Of a DNA stretch of 64,000 bases, positions 25,182 to 37,572 are shown one piece after another. Within the stretch, counting starts at the first letter, position 1. Each line of letters opens with the position of its first letter. The position numbers were made by a program, and so were the translations under genes. The DNA is taken from contig OZ237735.1 of the NCBI GenBank assembly GCA_965178125.1, forward strand, positions 1,178,001-1,242,000, written 5' to 3'. The notes under the pieces were generated by a model, which had not been told where the DNA came from, made no database searches, and saw only the letters and a program-made list of their open reading frames with translations. The stretch is from Bilabrum cf. latius. Taxonomy: Eukaryota > Bigyra: Bicosoecida > Bigyra > Bicosoecida.

Positions 25182-25439
25182 CCTGACTTTTTCCGCGGAT
25201 CGTTGTGGCCATTCTCGGAATCCGTTCGAAATGTAAGGTGTTATTTTTCCAGGGTTAAAATCGCCCCGTACCCGCGCCGCGACGCCCAAGCAGTACTAAC
25301 CCGAACCTGACAACACGGGGTGTTGTAATCTTTCGCGTAATATCTGCATCCTGGTCGCCAGTCGTTGACATCTTGGCTTTACTTGATGGTGGCTGAAGTT
25401 TGAGTTGCAAGCTGCTGCAGTTGCAGTTTGCACTGGACC
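25182..25439. promoter_or_regulatory. Bidirectional promoter region, REEP / PNPOx-like genes
   Basis: The 258 bp between two divergent ATGs should carry both promoters. It is less GC-rich than the coding regions and contains no recognisable TATA box. The call is from orientation only. Confidence 0.35.
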
Positions 25440-26435
25440 ATGAGCAGGAAACTATACAATGCATGCAGTCGCACAAACTTGCTTCCCATACAGGCAGGAC
25501 TTTTGTCTGCGTGGTCAAAACTACGAGGAGCCGTGCTTGATTCTAGGGAGCCTTGGCGAGTTGGCTGCCTTTCAACAGTGCGGCTGGAATCAAGGCATCC
25601 TTCGCCATCGAGCCGAATGATGGTGCTTCGCAGTATATCTACGAATAATGGAATCCCTGTCCTCTGCACGAACGCCGATTCGCGATCGCCAAAGGCACAA
25701 CAACTCGAAGATAACCCTTCCGCTTGCTGGCTGTTCTACGACGACTTTCAAAAAATGCAGCTTCGAGTGTATGGAGAGGTTCGCCAGGCAGACCATTTGC
25801 AAGAAACTGCTGCATGGGATGGGGTGTAGCCATTTGCCAGGCGGTGCTATGTGCAGCGACAAGCACCGTCGAGCGTGCTCCGCTCGGCCAGTTTTCGTAC
25901 CGAAACTACAAGTGGCCGTACTACTAGTAAGAGTACTTGCGCGGCTGTGGACAGCAGCAGCGACGACGAACACGCCAATATTCCAACGGCTCAGTGGGAT
26001 GTACCTGTATCTCCTGTCACCGGCACGAAGATAAGCGGAGACATCGACGGAACAGCTCGGAGCATGGCATCCCGTGCTGGGGGGCAAGCAATGCCGCAGC
26101 AAGTGGTGGATTCCTCTGTGCATTGGACCCCGGAGATGTCTGCCTCTGGCAGGGACAATTTCACCAGGCTGGAGCTGCTCGTGGGTCGCATGGACTGGGT
26201 GTGGCTGGGGGCTGGCGGTCATGTGCGTGCGAGGTACGAGTTCGATCGGGATGGTGCCAGCGGGGGTGAAGGGAACGGCCTGAATGAAGACCTGCAAGTA
26301 CCCGCAGATGTCTTGCGGGAGCTAGGTGTGAGCGATCGAGCGCTTCGCAAGATGGCAGTAGGCGAGGGCCAGGAATCGGACACGATCGACGTCTCCGTTC
26401 CGGTTCCTCGCTCCTGCGAATGGCTTGCGCCATAA
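25440..26435 (+). CDS. PNPOx-like (Alr4036-type) FMN-binding split-barrel protein
   Basis: An intronless frame of 331 residues starts at ATG 25440 and ends in TAA (26433). It has a single in-frame TAG at 25827. The N-terminal half resembles the pyridoxamine 5'-phosphate oxidase/Alr4036 split barrel: WRVGCLSTVR, then PVLCTNADSRSPKAQQLEDN and ACWLFYDDFQKMQLRVYGEV. A Ser/Thr-rich insertion of about 70 residues (25930-26130) interrupts it before NFTRLELLVGRMDWVWLGAG, which matches the C-terminal dimer/substrate region of the family. These proteins bind FMN; most Alr4036-type members have no proven substrate, so oxidase activity on pyridoxamine phosphate should not be assumed. The position of the TAG is in a loop and not diagnostic. 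Confidence 0.8.
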
Positions 26436-26676
26436 TTGCAGTGCTGCCATCGCATCATAGTCTCGGGATGCACATCCACCCAGTCGACAGGGTCGCTGTG
26501 CAGCTAGTAGCTGATCGGGGCATTGTAGAAGCAACGGGTGAGGCGGCTTTCCAGCTGCAATAAAAAGTATGCTCAGCAAGCATACCAGAATTGAAATCGA
26601 TTGAGATGAAGCACAAAACTAGTTGCCTTTCGGGCAAGGCCGGGGAACATTAAAAAGTAGCGAAATCAACGCCGCT

Positions 26677-27936
26677 ATGTCGTCAAAAGCAGGAAAATCT
26701 CCGTTTAAGTTTGATGAATCCCTTATGGGACCCGGTGGCTTGGTCGTTGGAGGAGCCACGAAGGAGTCTCAGGGTGTAGTGTACTTGTCGCACTTGCCGC
26801 ACGGCTTCTACGAGGATCAAATGAAGGGTTTCTTTGGTTAGTTCGGCACAGTATCGCGCCTAAGACTTGCACGAAGCAAGAAAAGCGGTCGATCTCGCGG
26901 GTACGCCTACGTAGAGTTTGCCTCCAAGGCGGTTGCTGATATTGTAGCCACCACCATGAATGGTTACTACCTTGTGAACAAGTACGTTCGTGCCCGGAGC
27001 CTTAGCGCTGATCAGGTCCACCCTAGATTGTTTGTTGGAGCACACAGAAAGTTTCGGTGGATCCCGTGGAGGCTGAACGAGAAGAAGCGCAGAGAGAAGA
27101 CAGTCTCAGCCGAGTCGCTCGACCGTCGCGTCCGGAAGCTTCTCTCCGGTGAAGTCAAGCTCAGGAAGGCTCTGGAAGAAAAGGGAATTGATTATGCATT
27201 TGGTGGCTACTCGGAAGCTGTAGTACGCGCCATTTAGCGCCGCGAGGAGCTTCTTGAGGCTGGAGAGCTCGCCGAACCCGCCGCCGCGCCGCAATCGTCG
27301 TCCTCAGCTGCCGCATCTGCCGCATCCGGTGCTGGGTCCGCATCCTCAGGCAAGGCTGCGAGCAGCAGCTCCGCGGGCGATTCTGGCGAGGAGCTTGACG
27401 ACGAGGGGGAGGACAGCGAGGGCAGCGAGGGAGAGGTCGACCTGGATGACGAGGAGGCGATGCTCGCTCGCCTGGAGAGGATCGTTGGCACCGGGCCGGA
27501 CAGCGGGGGCGTGGTGCTTGAGGCTGAGCAGGTGGCCACTCCCGCAACTCCGGCTAAGGGAGCAGCAGGGAAGGGTAAGAAGGGTGCGGGCTCGGGCGCA
27601 AAGAAGAGCACACCGGCTTCCTCCAAGGCCTCGGGCGCAAAGAAGAGCACACCGGCTTCCTCCAAGGCCTCGGGCGCAAAGAAGAGCACACCGGCTTCCT
27701 CCAAAGCCTCGGGCAAGAAGAAATCCGCCGGTGCAGCGTCGGGCTCGGCAGGCACGAAGAGAAAGCGGTCATAGGGAGATGATGCAGGCGCCAGGACGCC
27801 CAAAGGATCATCAGGCAAGAAGGTCAAAGGCTCAGCTGGCAAGAAGGCAGTGTCAGGGGCAGGGTCGGCCAAAGGCAAGGGCGAGGGCAAGGGCAAGGCC
27901 GGGAGCGCCAGCAAGCGCAGGAGGCTGGAGAAGTAA
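26677..27936 (+). CDS. NIFK/Nop15-like nucleolar RRM protein (ribosome biogenesis)
   Basis: An intronless gene of 419 codons from ATG 26677 to TAA 27934. One RRM starts at GVVYLSHLPHGFYEDQMKGF (RNP2) and contains GRSRGYAYVEF (RNP1), followed by the typical NIFK/Nop15 extension ending HPRLFVG. In-frame TAGs are at 26839, 27235 and 27772. The first lies in FFG-x-FGTVSRLRLARSKK, where NIFK, Nop15 and most RRMs have Gln, so it supports UAG=Gln directly. The C-terminal half is acidic, then Ala/Ser/Lys-rich, with three perfect 39-bp repeats, and ends in KRRRLEK, a likely nucleolar or nuclear signal. Nop15 acts in large-subunit pre-rRNA processing; NIFK binds the Ki-67 FHA domain in animals. Confidence 0.92.
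27598..27714 (+). repeat. Three near-identical 39-bp tandem repeats in NIFK tail
   Basis: Three consecutive 39-bp units encode AKKSTPASSKASG repeated. The units are identical except for a single synonymous change near the end of the third, which points to recent expansion. The repeat adds basic, phosphorylatable residues to a disordered tail. Confidence 0.9.
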
Positions 27937-28120
27937 ACGTGTCCTCTGTTGGCGACCACAATACCTAAAGCGTCTGGTAAACTCGATTTGCATGCCCTGC
28001 AAGATTAGACTAGGTATGACACACTCCCCTATATCACTGAGGACGCTCGACAATGCAGCCGTCGCAGTCGGCAAAGCGCAGGCGGGCTCACTCCCACAGC
28101 ATCGCACCCGATTCGACGGC

Positions 28121-31100
28121 TCACGGCTGCTCGGCTGGCTCCTTGACCGACTGCTCGGCTGGCTCCTTGACCGACTGCTGGCCAATCCTAGAGCTGTCCA
28201 GCTGCAGTTCAGGCGATTCGGCGCCACGGCTACCCGCCCGACTCACCCTCCCGCCGTGTTCCTTGGTTGGCGTGCTGAATCGGGTGAGATCCAAAGCATC
28301 ACCCCTCGCGACACCCGCCTCTGGCATACCATCCGGGGACGCTAGCCGCAACTGCTCGGGTGCTGCATCTCCCTCGTGCACAGCGGTGCGAGCTGGCCCT
28401 GTTGCCCCAAGGATGCTGGTCCCTGTGGTTCTCTCCGGGTCGGCCGAGAGCTCCGACAGCTGGCTGCCAGCCTCCTCTGGCTGCTCCTTGCCAGCCGCTG
28501 CCTCTGCGACATCGCCACCTTGCCTCCCCGCAGGCAGCTCCCCCTCCTCGGCGACCAGCCCCGCGGCCTTGTGCCGCTACCTGCCCCGCCACACCGCCGC
28601 CCTCCGCTCCAGAAATTGTAGCTGCGCCTCCAGCTCCTCGCGCAGCACCGCGCCTGCCTGAGCCTCCATCACGCGCAGCACGGCCCCGGACACGAACGTG
28701 ACGTAGTCGTGCAGGTCGAGGTGCGAGGAACCGCTATTGCTCCTGGATCGCTTCCGCAGAACCACGGAGGAGCCCAGCTCGGAGGCGGGGCTTGACCCGG
28801 CTGAGGCTCCGCTACCTCCTCTCGACCGGCCGTACGACGGAGACCTTGATCCGCCATGACGTAGAACGCTGCTGGTGCTGCTGGTGCTGCTCGAAGCCTC
28901 AGCGCGGCGCGAGGCCCTAGTGTCCAGAAACCGAGCCAAAGCGCTCGACTCGTTGGCATCTGGCAGCAGCACGCCACTGTCGGCGCGCTCCTGCTGCCAA
29001 GCAGCTCCGCTCCCCGAGGATGCGTCGACGCCAGCAGCATTGACGACGGAATTGCCCGCAGGTTCGATTGCAATCGAGCTGCCACGAGCCCCACTTGCAC
29101 CTCTCCCGCCCCCATCCGGCAGGCTGGCCCCGTCACCCAGTGCCTCCTCCTCCACGTCCTCGCTAATCACGTCTAGCAGGTCACGATCCCGCGCACGACG
29201 TAGAGACATGACGCCCTCGAGGCCTCTGCGCGCCTCCGAGCGCCACGCCTGCAGCTGCTTCCTTGGTGGCCTGGGGTCCAGCTCGGTTGACCCTGCCATG
29301 GACAGGGCGGGGTCCCAGTGCAAGGGGGATCGCCGTGACCGGGCCAGCTCAGAACCTGCGTCTCGCCGCAGAACAGCAACAAGCTCTGCAAACCGCTGGG
29401 TCCTCCGGCGCACGATGAACCTGCACGCGTCCTCCACCCGGGTCGCTCGAATGAGACCGGCGACCAGCTCGACCACCGCAGCGTCCTCGGCGTGCTCCTC
29501 GGCGGCGCGCACCTTTGTCTCGGCAGCACCACCGGATGCTGCCCTCAGCTGCTGGTCCAGCGGCGGGGCTGCAGCGTCGCGCTCTAGGACTCGCCGCACG
29601 GCTGGTGAGCAGCGCAGCAGGCGGGTGCACCTGCGCAGAAACCGCCTGGACGGCCCGTCCTCTGTGCTGTCTACCACCAGCACTCCGTAGTGCTCAAGCA
29701 TTCTCCTCACCTACTTCAGCCCTCGGCCGGCGAAGCGCACGAGCACTTCAAACTGCGTGACTACGTTGGGCACCCCCTCTCCGAGGATCCGCGCTAGATC
29801 CTCTCTCCTAGCTCTGATCTCGGGCGCGTCGTCCCAAGGAGGCAGCTCGTCCAGCTCCGCCTGAGCCAGCGACGTGATGCGGTGGGACACCACTGAAGCC
29901 TCCACGTCTTGCGTGCGTATACGGCCGCGCAAGCTGTTCATCGCCTCCTGTTCCGCCTATGGGTCCGGCGGTTTTTGCTGCGGCAAGTTCTGCAAGAGCC
30001 ACAACGACCTAGATGTTGCGTCGCACATGATCTGGTACAGCCTGCCGGCGCCATGGGGAGATCTGTCCTTGCCTGCAGCATGCATCCCACTTGAGTTCGG
30101 GCCAGTCTGCTACACACCGTCTGCCGAGAGGAGGCTTTGCGATGCGCTCCGGCCTGCGGCCTGCAGCTCCGCCACTGACGGGCTTCCACCTCCCCTGCCT
30201 TGTCCACTGTGTGCTCCCACTGCGCCGTAGCTACCGCGGGACAGGCTGCCCGCAGATGACAACGACCCTTGGCGGGATCTGCCCAGTGCTTCTCCGCGTC
30301 TCGCAGCTACGCCCGAGTGAGGCGCGCCAGCCTGCCCGTTCTATGCAGGTGCCCCATGGGCAAATGGGCCCGCATAACGCTGTGTCGCACTGCTGCTGCT
30401 GCCGCCGGCTCCATGCTGCCCGACTTGGCGGGTCGCGGGCGGTCCAGACTACGAGGATGGCGGCAGAGCAGCCGGCGGATTGGCAGACGGACTCGGCGCT
30501 TTCGCCGTGCTGGAAGACCTCAGTCCGAAGAAGCCGGCAATCGTCCACTCCTCGTCCTGCTCCTGCCTGGCACCAGCCCCCCCGCTGCCAGCCCCTGGGA
30601 TAGCAAGGGACGAGACACCCCGCATCTACTGGCGAGCACCAGCACCGTGCCACGTCCCGGCTCGGGCTGGCACTCCTGCAAGCCCACCTACCGGCATGGA
30701 CCCAAACCGTGCACCCGCCATCCGCGCGCCTATCCTTGGGGCACCCACGCCAGACGACGCCGCACCATGCCTGAGCCCCGATCGCTTGGGCCCAGCTGGC
30801 AGTAAGTGAGCATGGCTGCCAGCTGGGTGACCCTGCCCGTGGTGTGGGTGCTGCACAGGCCTGGCAGCATATCCATGCCCCTACCCCTACGTATGGCCCA
30901 GTCCATATCCCCACACGTGAGGTGCATCTCCACGGCCCGCGCCGGTGCCACCGGGATGATCCATTCCCGCTGGCCGCCCGTAGGTTGATGGTGTATGGAT
31001 ACTGCCTTGTTGAGGCATGCGATAGGAGCTTACTCTCTGGATTCCACCCGCTGCCGCAGCCCCAGACTCCGAAGCAGCGACAGATCCGAGCCCGACCGAC

Positions 31101-31645
31101 ATGACGCTTGCGGACCGAATCGAGCCGCCATCGGACGTACCACTTTTCCCTTTGCGACGTTTGCGCCTGCGAGAGCTCTTCTAATGGCTGTGCAAATTTC
31201 TCTCCTAAAATCGGCGAGCGGTTTCCTGTTCGTACTCTTCTGGCGAGATTTTGCCTTTGCGGACAAGCTCCAGCAAGTGATCTGGCAGCTGCGGTAGCGC
31301 TGCTAGAACTCCGGGTGCATTCGCTGGCGGTAACGATATCTTGGCCCGTCTCCGCCTTCGCCTTTTGTGCTTCTGTGAACCTGTTGTGCTGCTGGTTACG
31401 CTGCCATGCGCTGCGGGCGAAGCGGCAGCAGCCAAGTCGCCGGATACCATGCCCACTTCACCCGGCACCATACTAGACGACGGGCCGTCCTAGTCTAGAT
31501 GCTTCTGAGGAGTGTGGTTGGTGAGCTGAGCTGGGGCATCCTCCCCGATTGAACCGAAGTCAAGCTCATCAGCACCAATGCCACCACCCCGAAGATTCCC
31601 TTGTCTCCCCTCTTTGATCGGTGATATCCCCGGGATACCTGACAT
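28121..31645 (-). CDS. Low-complexity protein of unknown function
   Basis: A single frame from ATG 31645 to TGA 28121 (1174 residues) is open when TAG is Gln (31488, 31205, 31181, 30887, 30626, 30449, 30341, 30110, 29711, 28577 and others). N-terminal third: a basic patch (HKRRRRRRAKISLPP) followed by a helix PQLPDHLLELVRKGKISPEE. The middle (31000-29950) is Gly/His/Pro-rich. The 29940-29200 part looks folded and helical (for example EDLARILGEGVPNVVTQFEV and AAVVELVAGLIRATRVEDAC). A Ser-rich linker and another helix follow (LHDYVTFVSGAVLRVMEAQA). The end carries a duplicated SVKEPAEQ. No domain is recognised. A LINE is inserted 82 bp upstream of the start. An intron in the low-complexity middle cannot be excluded. 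Confidence 0.5.
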
Positions 31646-31727
31646 TTATAGAAATATAATGCACATATCACGAGAATTGACAATCTGACATTCGTGCAAG
31701 GTTTCAACCACAATAAACGGAACGCTT

Positions 31728-34700
31728 AAATACAGAAATACAGAAATACATTGTTGGGTAAAGATTCCACAAGCACCCAGATGCACCGTTGCCCCCGAAG
31801 GAGTTCGAGTGATCACCTGAATCCAGAGGAGTCCTCAAACAAGGACTACAAGACCCCCGACCCTTTCAGGCCAAAGGCCCCCCAATCTCAGCCTACACCG
31901 CCGAGTCCCCTTTATTCGCCATCAATGTGGTCCCCCACAAGCCCTCAGCCTGATGCCTTCACAGGGAGAAAGCATACAGGTGCGGAGCATGTGCCCGGCA
32001 CAAAGCGCGGTCCAGTCCCACATCAGGGTCCCCTGCCGGGACCCACCATTTCCTCCTCCATGACCGTCTCTGCGTCTCACGATCCTTCAGAGAGGCTAGC
32101 ATGCACGCGCTCATGCCTTTGGCCCATTGCCTCTCTATGTCCCTTAGCAAGCCGTGGGGCTTAAACATCCGTCGCTGTAGCCGAGCGTTCGCATTGGTTG
32201 CCGCTATCAGCTCTTGCGTGGCCGTGGCGGCAAGAGCAGCCGCCGCATCGCCTCGCATCCACTGCCTGCACGTCAGCTACTCCTGCTAGCGCAGCTGGTT
32301 CCTGATCACCTGCACCACTCGGTTGGCCAGCTCCTTGACAGCTGTCCGTTCCGATGACCGCGCAATCGTACGCTCTATCCGAGTGAGTGCGTCTTCGACG
32401 ATTGGCTTGGCCCTGCTGGTGCGCTCCAGCTTCTCGTCCCAAGGGTCCTGAGCGAGAGCTGTCTTCGCCCATGCTTTCCGGAGGGAGGCAGGGGACCTCC
32501 CTCTATTCTGATCCGCATCATCGGGTTGCCACGGTCTCGTTCCGGCATGATGGTCATGCTCGGCCCGCTCCATCTGCTCTACCGCGGTGCCCATCACTTG
32601 AAGGTTGGGCGTGCCCTGTTGCGGGTATTGTCCAGCTCGGATGCGCAGAATTCGTCTTCCTTGGTGGCCGTATTCCTGCACCACCGCTGCTGTTGGCATG
32701 GCTCCTGGTCCGAAGGCATACCGTCCCTTCGTTGCGTACCGGTTAAGCATGACCACTCCGAGCGCAGCTCTCTCCCGGTCCCAATCCGACAGTGCCGGAT
32801 CGTGCGAGCATCCCAGGCTCAGGCTTGTGAACGATCGGTCAGCAGCTCCGGATTTGGATTTCCTCCACTTTGTGCCTTTTTTTGCAGTCTCCTGGCATCC
32901 CAGCCAGTCCTTCGCGTCATCGATCCGGTGGGTCCACCCTGCCATCTTGATCCTGAATCCCAGTGCCAGCGCGGCCCCGAGTGGGCCTGTCTGTACTGGT
33001 GGTCCCTGCAGGAATCGGCCCTGGTGGATGAACCTGGCCGCAACATCAAGGCCCTTCTTCGAGGGACACTCGATCAGGTCCAGCAGGCCCATAGCAACAC
33101 GCCCTGCTGCCGATGCCGTCAGCAGCTCAGTGTCCATCGCAAGGTTTGGCACGTATCGACCGCCCATGGTGAAGGGCCTTACCTGTGTCGATCCGCTGAC
33201 AATCATCCAGCGCGTATCCAGCAGGAATTTGTCCAGCATCTTGAGGACTTCCAGGTTCAGTTCCATCCCGTAGAAAACTTGGGAACCATATCCTAATCCT
33301 GACAAGGTGTCCCATCCTGTTGCACATGCCGCTGCCTCTGCTCCGTAGAATGCACTCGTGATTGCTCCTGCATGGAGCAGCTGGGCGTGCAGGGAGACCG
33401 CCCAGTTGCCGTTCACCGCCGCTCGTGTGATGTCCCTGGCCGCCCGGTACGCCATCGCAATCCTCCTGCGTACGTGGGGTGCCATATCAATTACCCAGAT
33501 GTCTCTCGCCTGCGTCAGCCCAGCTACTTCATCTGGGCTGATCCGTACTGGTTGGGTCGAAATGAGTAGACCGAGGTACAGGTAGGATGAGGCAAGTGGG
33601 ATGGTCCACTCCCCATCCGTCTCTCCCGCGTCCGCTGCTCTGCATGCGACGCCCTCTGGCATGTCCCCAGGAATTGAGTCCCGAGCGTAGCCAAAGGCCA
33701 TGATCGCTGTCTTGGTTCCCTGGCCCGATGCTGTCAGGGGCTTGATTCCCAGCTACATGCCCGCAAGTGCAAACAGGCTCTTGACTAGCTTCATGACCGC
33801 CACTGCTTCGTTCCAGTTCGACGTCAGTGCCACGTAGTCGTCTGCGTACCCGACTTGTCCACATTCAACGTATCGTCCGGTGTCGGTCACGATCCTTTGA
33901 TGGTGCCCGTGCTGGAGCCTCTCTTTCCGCAGCGTTTCCAGGAGAACCCCCATCAGTACCAGGAAGATGGTGGGAGACAGAATCTCGCCCTAGGGGGTGC
34001 CCGCCGTCTTCTGCACTCTGGTAGAGACCCTCCTGGTGAGTGGGTCTCGAACGCGGATGGCCACCTGCATGCGGGCCATGAGAAAGCGGACCGTCTGGCG
34101 TCCCCATCCTTGCTCCGTCATGATGGCCTCGATGATGTTCCACTTGCAACTGTCAAATGCTCCTTTGATGTCAAAGAATACCAGAAAACCTCCAGCACCC
34201 CTTCGTTGGGTAATCCATTCCATCACCGCTGAGTAGGCCTGCTGGCAGTTCTTGCCGATGCGAAATCCGGCCTAATCCTGGCCGAAGAGTCCGTGGTTTT
34301 CGCAGTACCACATGACCTTCTGGTTTGCGATGGTGCTTACGACCTTCGAGAGAGCCGAGGTCCAGCATATTGGCCTGAATTCGTCGACTCCTGTGACTCC
34401 TGTGCCCTGCTTGCGCTTGGAGACCGGCCGCATGAACCCCTCCTGAAAGGCCTCAGGCTGAATCCCCGAGAAGAGTGTGAGATTATAAATGGCCCTGAGG
34501 AGGTCCAACAGAGCGTCACTTCGCCGCAGACACCCGTCCTCCTCAGAGCATGGCTAGCATTTGGTCAGCAATTCCGCCCTGATCCCATCAGGTCCCACAG
34601 CTTTGTTGTGCTTGAGCTTGTCCAGTGCTTGATCCACCTCTGCGTTCGACCTGCAGAATAGGTTGAGCGGTGTCGCTGCCCTGGGCATGTGCGGCGCAAT

Positions 34701-37360
34701 CCTGGCCATAAATCCGCCCACATCCGCACTTCCATTCCCACCTGCGTGAGAGAGCTGCTGTGCGTGTGCCTCTAGGATATCCTCGACGGCCGTAAGCACC
34801 TCTCCGCCTAGGTTCGTGATTGGTTCCAGTCCTGGTGCAGCTCGTTGCCTTCTAGAGATTGCATCAGCGATCTATCGGTGGGCTTCCCTCGGACTTGCTG
34901 TTCCCAGCATGTTCCGCAGTGCGTGGCCCGTCCTGCGTGCCCCTCGCTCGGTGGTCTCGAAGACAGCCCGTCGATCATGGTCCAGGTTGGCAAGGAGCAT
35001 CGTCCAGTACTCCTGTCCCTCATGGGCCTACTGGTTCACCTCTGTGCTCCCCCAGAGTGTTGCCTGCATCCGTCCATCTAGCCCCCGCTGTCGCCCTTCG
35101 AGGCGCAGGCTGGCTCGGCGATGTGCAGCCAAGCATGTTCTGGCCTCTGAAAGAGCTTGTTCCGTGGTTGGTCCCGCGATAAGGGCCTTGAGGCTGGCAT
35201 GGGCTTTTCCCCACGTTTCAGCCCATCTCGTCCGTGCCGCCCAGGTCCTGCGGTGGCGCTTGCGTGACGCTTCCACGTGCCCGGCCTGGCCGGTGTTTGC
35301 CATTTGTCGGCCTGTAACAGTCTCGGCTGCTGCCGTGAAACATCCTTGCAGAAGCAGTTTGACGGAGGACACGGCCTGCGTAACCGCTTGCCCTGCAGCC
35401 TCTCGGTCAGCCGAGGTTCCCGTCGAGCTTTTGAGGTCGCGAATTGCGTCGAGCACACAATGAGTGATGTCGCGGACTGCACTTGTAGCCTACCCGAATT
35501 CCTTGACGTAATAGTCCCAAACCAGGCGTTCTTGCTGCACATGCATGTCGGACACCCGTGAGTACGCTGCCCTGAAGGGGGCGTCATCGTCCTGCTCCGT
35601 TGTTGCTGGGACTGCAGTTGCTCGCGTTGCCGGGTCCTCCACTTCTGGGACTGTGACCAGCAGGTCTGCAATCACCCCCGTGTGGTCTGAATATGTGCCT
35701 GGCTCTTGAGCCACTTCACTGGACACTAGCTGCAGCTGCGCAGAAGTGGAGATGCAGATGGCATCCAGTGTGTTGCCTCCTCTGTGCGTAGGCCCGCCCC
35801 CTGCAGGTGCTCGGTACATGTCGATCATGCCCATGTCGTTCTCCAGATACCAGTCCATCTGACCAGCTCCCTCTTGGTCCCGGGCCTACGTCGGGTTGAA
35901 GTCACCGGTAACCACAAGTCGGTCCCTGGTGAAATTGCCTGCCGGTCCTTGACTCCGTCGCTGTCCAAGGGTCAGCTGGGGATCGACCACGAAAGCCTTG
36001 CCCAATACTGAGCCCCTTGTCTCTGCCCCGAGGGCAGCCCCTTGCGGTGGGTTGTAGCAGGCTATCACCGTCAGCATGCGTCGGTCGTGGTGCAGGACGT
36101 CACATACGAGGCAGTCCGGCGCATCCAGGTCATCATCTCCCATGTCTGCCCACCGTCTCAGTACGAGGCCTGAATCTCGTTTGACGGCGACGCATACCCC
36201 GTGTGGGGCTCCGTTTCCTGCCCTCGTCTCCATCGCGTACAGGTCCGGGACGTCAGTGACGTAGCGTCCTCTAGCATCCTGTGTCTCCGTGCCAACAAAC
36301 ACATCGGGCATCTTGGTCTCCGTAAGGGCAACCTCCATCGCTTCGAGGTTCCCTTTGCGTCCCAGATTTTTGGTTGCAATCCTGACGTACTTGGGCGGGG
36401 TCGTGTCCATGATCCTGATCTGATCCCAGCCCCCGCGAGTACCTTGGACGCCTCGTGGCTGATGTGCCGTGCTTGTCCCGGGGGCGACTAACCACACAGA
36501 TTCTCGGTCCCCCACTACCGCATTGCGGTTATTGATCCAGGGGAAGCACTCCGGTATCCAGGTCCTGTCGGTCCTCTGCTCATCCGTAAGCATCACCCGG
36601 AGAGCTCCAAGCAGTTCCGCCCCGGTCACTCCGTCCTCCCATTGGTCTCCTGGGCGGACTGATAGGACCATGACCGGTTCCTCGTTCAGTTCCCCTCTCG
36701 TTGACAGCGTACGCACAACTCTGGCATCCGCATCTCCTTCCTCCTCCCGTTGCTCAGGTCGCAGCACCAGGCAGGCGTGCCTCCGGGACCCGTGTCCACC
36801 CGGCGGATTGATTCCTGTAGGGATGAAGACCTCACAGTGGGTGCGGGAGATGGCAATATTCATCGTGCCCTGGATCGCTTGGTCATCGGTGGCGTCCGAG
36901 TTGAGTCGCTCACACCAGTTGGCAAGGCTGGTCCCCTCTTTGTCGGCTGGGTGGAGTCGCACTGAACCCCCTCGCTGCTGTGCCAGGGCCATCACTGACA
37001 GTGTGAGTCCTCGCAGGCTAAGCCCGTGGATTCCTTCCCCTTCCTCGCCAAAATAGGTGCGGAGTGTGTGCATGATGGTGGAGCTGGGGTCTAGGCCAGC
37101 TAGAACGGCGAGGGGGAGCTACGCGCATCCCTGCCAGCCTAAGTGCTCTGGCGGCCCGAAGAGGTTACCCGTGCCTACCACGAGTGGTTCAAATGCATCG
37201 TACGGAGTAGTCAGAAGCGCAGTTCCTCCGCCGCCGGGACTCCAGAGGCACTCGGCCACACTGTGTGGGATCGACGTCAGGGTTTCCTGGAGGGACTTGC
37301 TTCCGGACGAAAATGAAAAACCGTGTAGCCCCGAGTCCATTCTCATACTCAGCGGTAGAT
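31728..37360 (-). mobile_element. Full-length non-LTR retrotransposon (LINE), single ORF
   Basis: The 5.6-kb element lies on the minus strand, with its 5' end near 37360 and its 3' end at 31728. It has a very short 5' leader (about 14 bp before the first ATG), one intact ORF, a 3' UTR of about 230 bp and a tail of tandem 8-bp units (TGTATTTC-like) instead of poly(A). Simple-repeat tails and an apurinic-type endonuclease at the N-terminus are typical of several APE-type LINE clades. It is flanked by a 5-bp duplication. Its 3' UTR is essentially identical to the truncated copy at 37366-37572, so the family was active recently. I cannot assign the clade without a phylogeny. Confidence 0.9.
31959..37346 (-). 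CDS. LINE polyprotein: APE endonuclease and reverse transcriptase
   Basis: An uninterrupted frame of 1795 residues from ATG 37346 to TGA 31959 contains 11 in-frame TAGs (37119, 35886, 35490, 35028, 34872, 34554, 34272, 33990, 33753, 32286, 32277). An N-terminal region of unknown fold is followed by the endonuclease: VRIATKNLGRKGNLEAMEV, FVGTETQDARGRYV, LVVTGDFNPT and the C-terminal YSDHTG motif. The reverse transcriptase has GFRIGKNCQQAYS, FFDIKGAFDS, TP-TAG-GEILSPTIF and the catalytic YADD (33850-33840). TAG codons occupy the Gln of the P-Q-G motif (33990) and the Gln of Q-A-G-F-R (34272), both near-invariant in reverse transcriptases. No RNase H or CCHC knuckle was recognised. The endonuclease lies N-terminal in the same ORF, so there is no separate ORF1. 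Confidence 0.92.
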
Positions 37361-37365
37361 CGCTT

Positions 37366-37572
37366 ATACAGAAATACAGAAATACAGAAATACATTGTTG
37401 GGTAAAGATTCCACAAGCACCCAGATGCACCGTTGCCCCCGAAGGAGTTCGAGTGATCACCTGAATCCAGAGGAGTCCTCAAACAAGGACTACAAGACCC
37501 CCGACCCTTTCAGGCCAAAGGCCCCCCAATCTCAGCCTACACCGCCGAGTCCCCTTTATTCGCCATCAATGT
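37366..37572 (-). mobile_element. 5'-truncated LINE copy (3' UTR only), head-to-tail with the full element
   Basis: About 207 bp matches the last part of the full-length element's 3' UTR (31728-31928), with no mismatch seen outside the 8-bp tail repeats, where this copy has one more unit. Homology stops at 37572, the 5' truncation point. It is flanked by CGCTT on both sides. Near-identity shows that both copies are recent. Confidence 0.85.

Noticed and set aside
31728-37572. The approximately 200-bp direct repeats at 31.7 and 37.4 kb as LTRs
   Set aside because: They are 3' UTR copies ending in a simple-repeat tail, lack TG...CA ends, and the coding order is endonuclease then reverse transcriptase without protease, integrase or gag.
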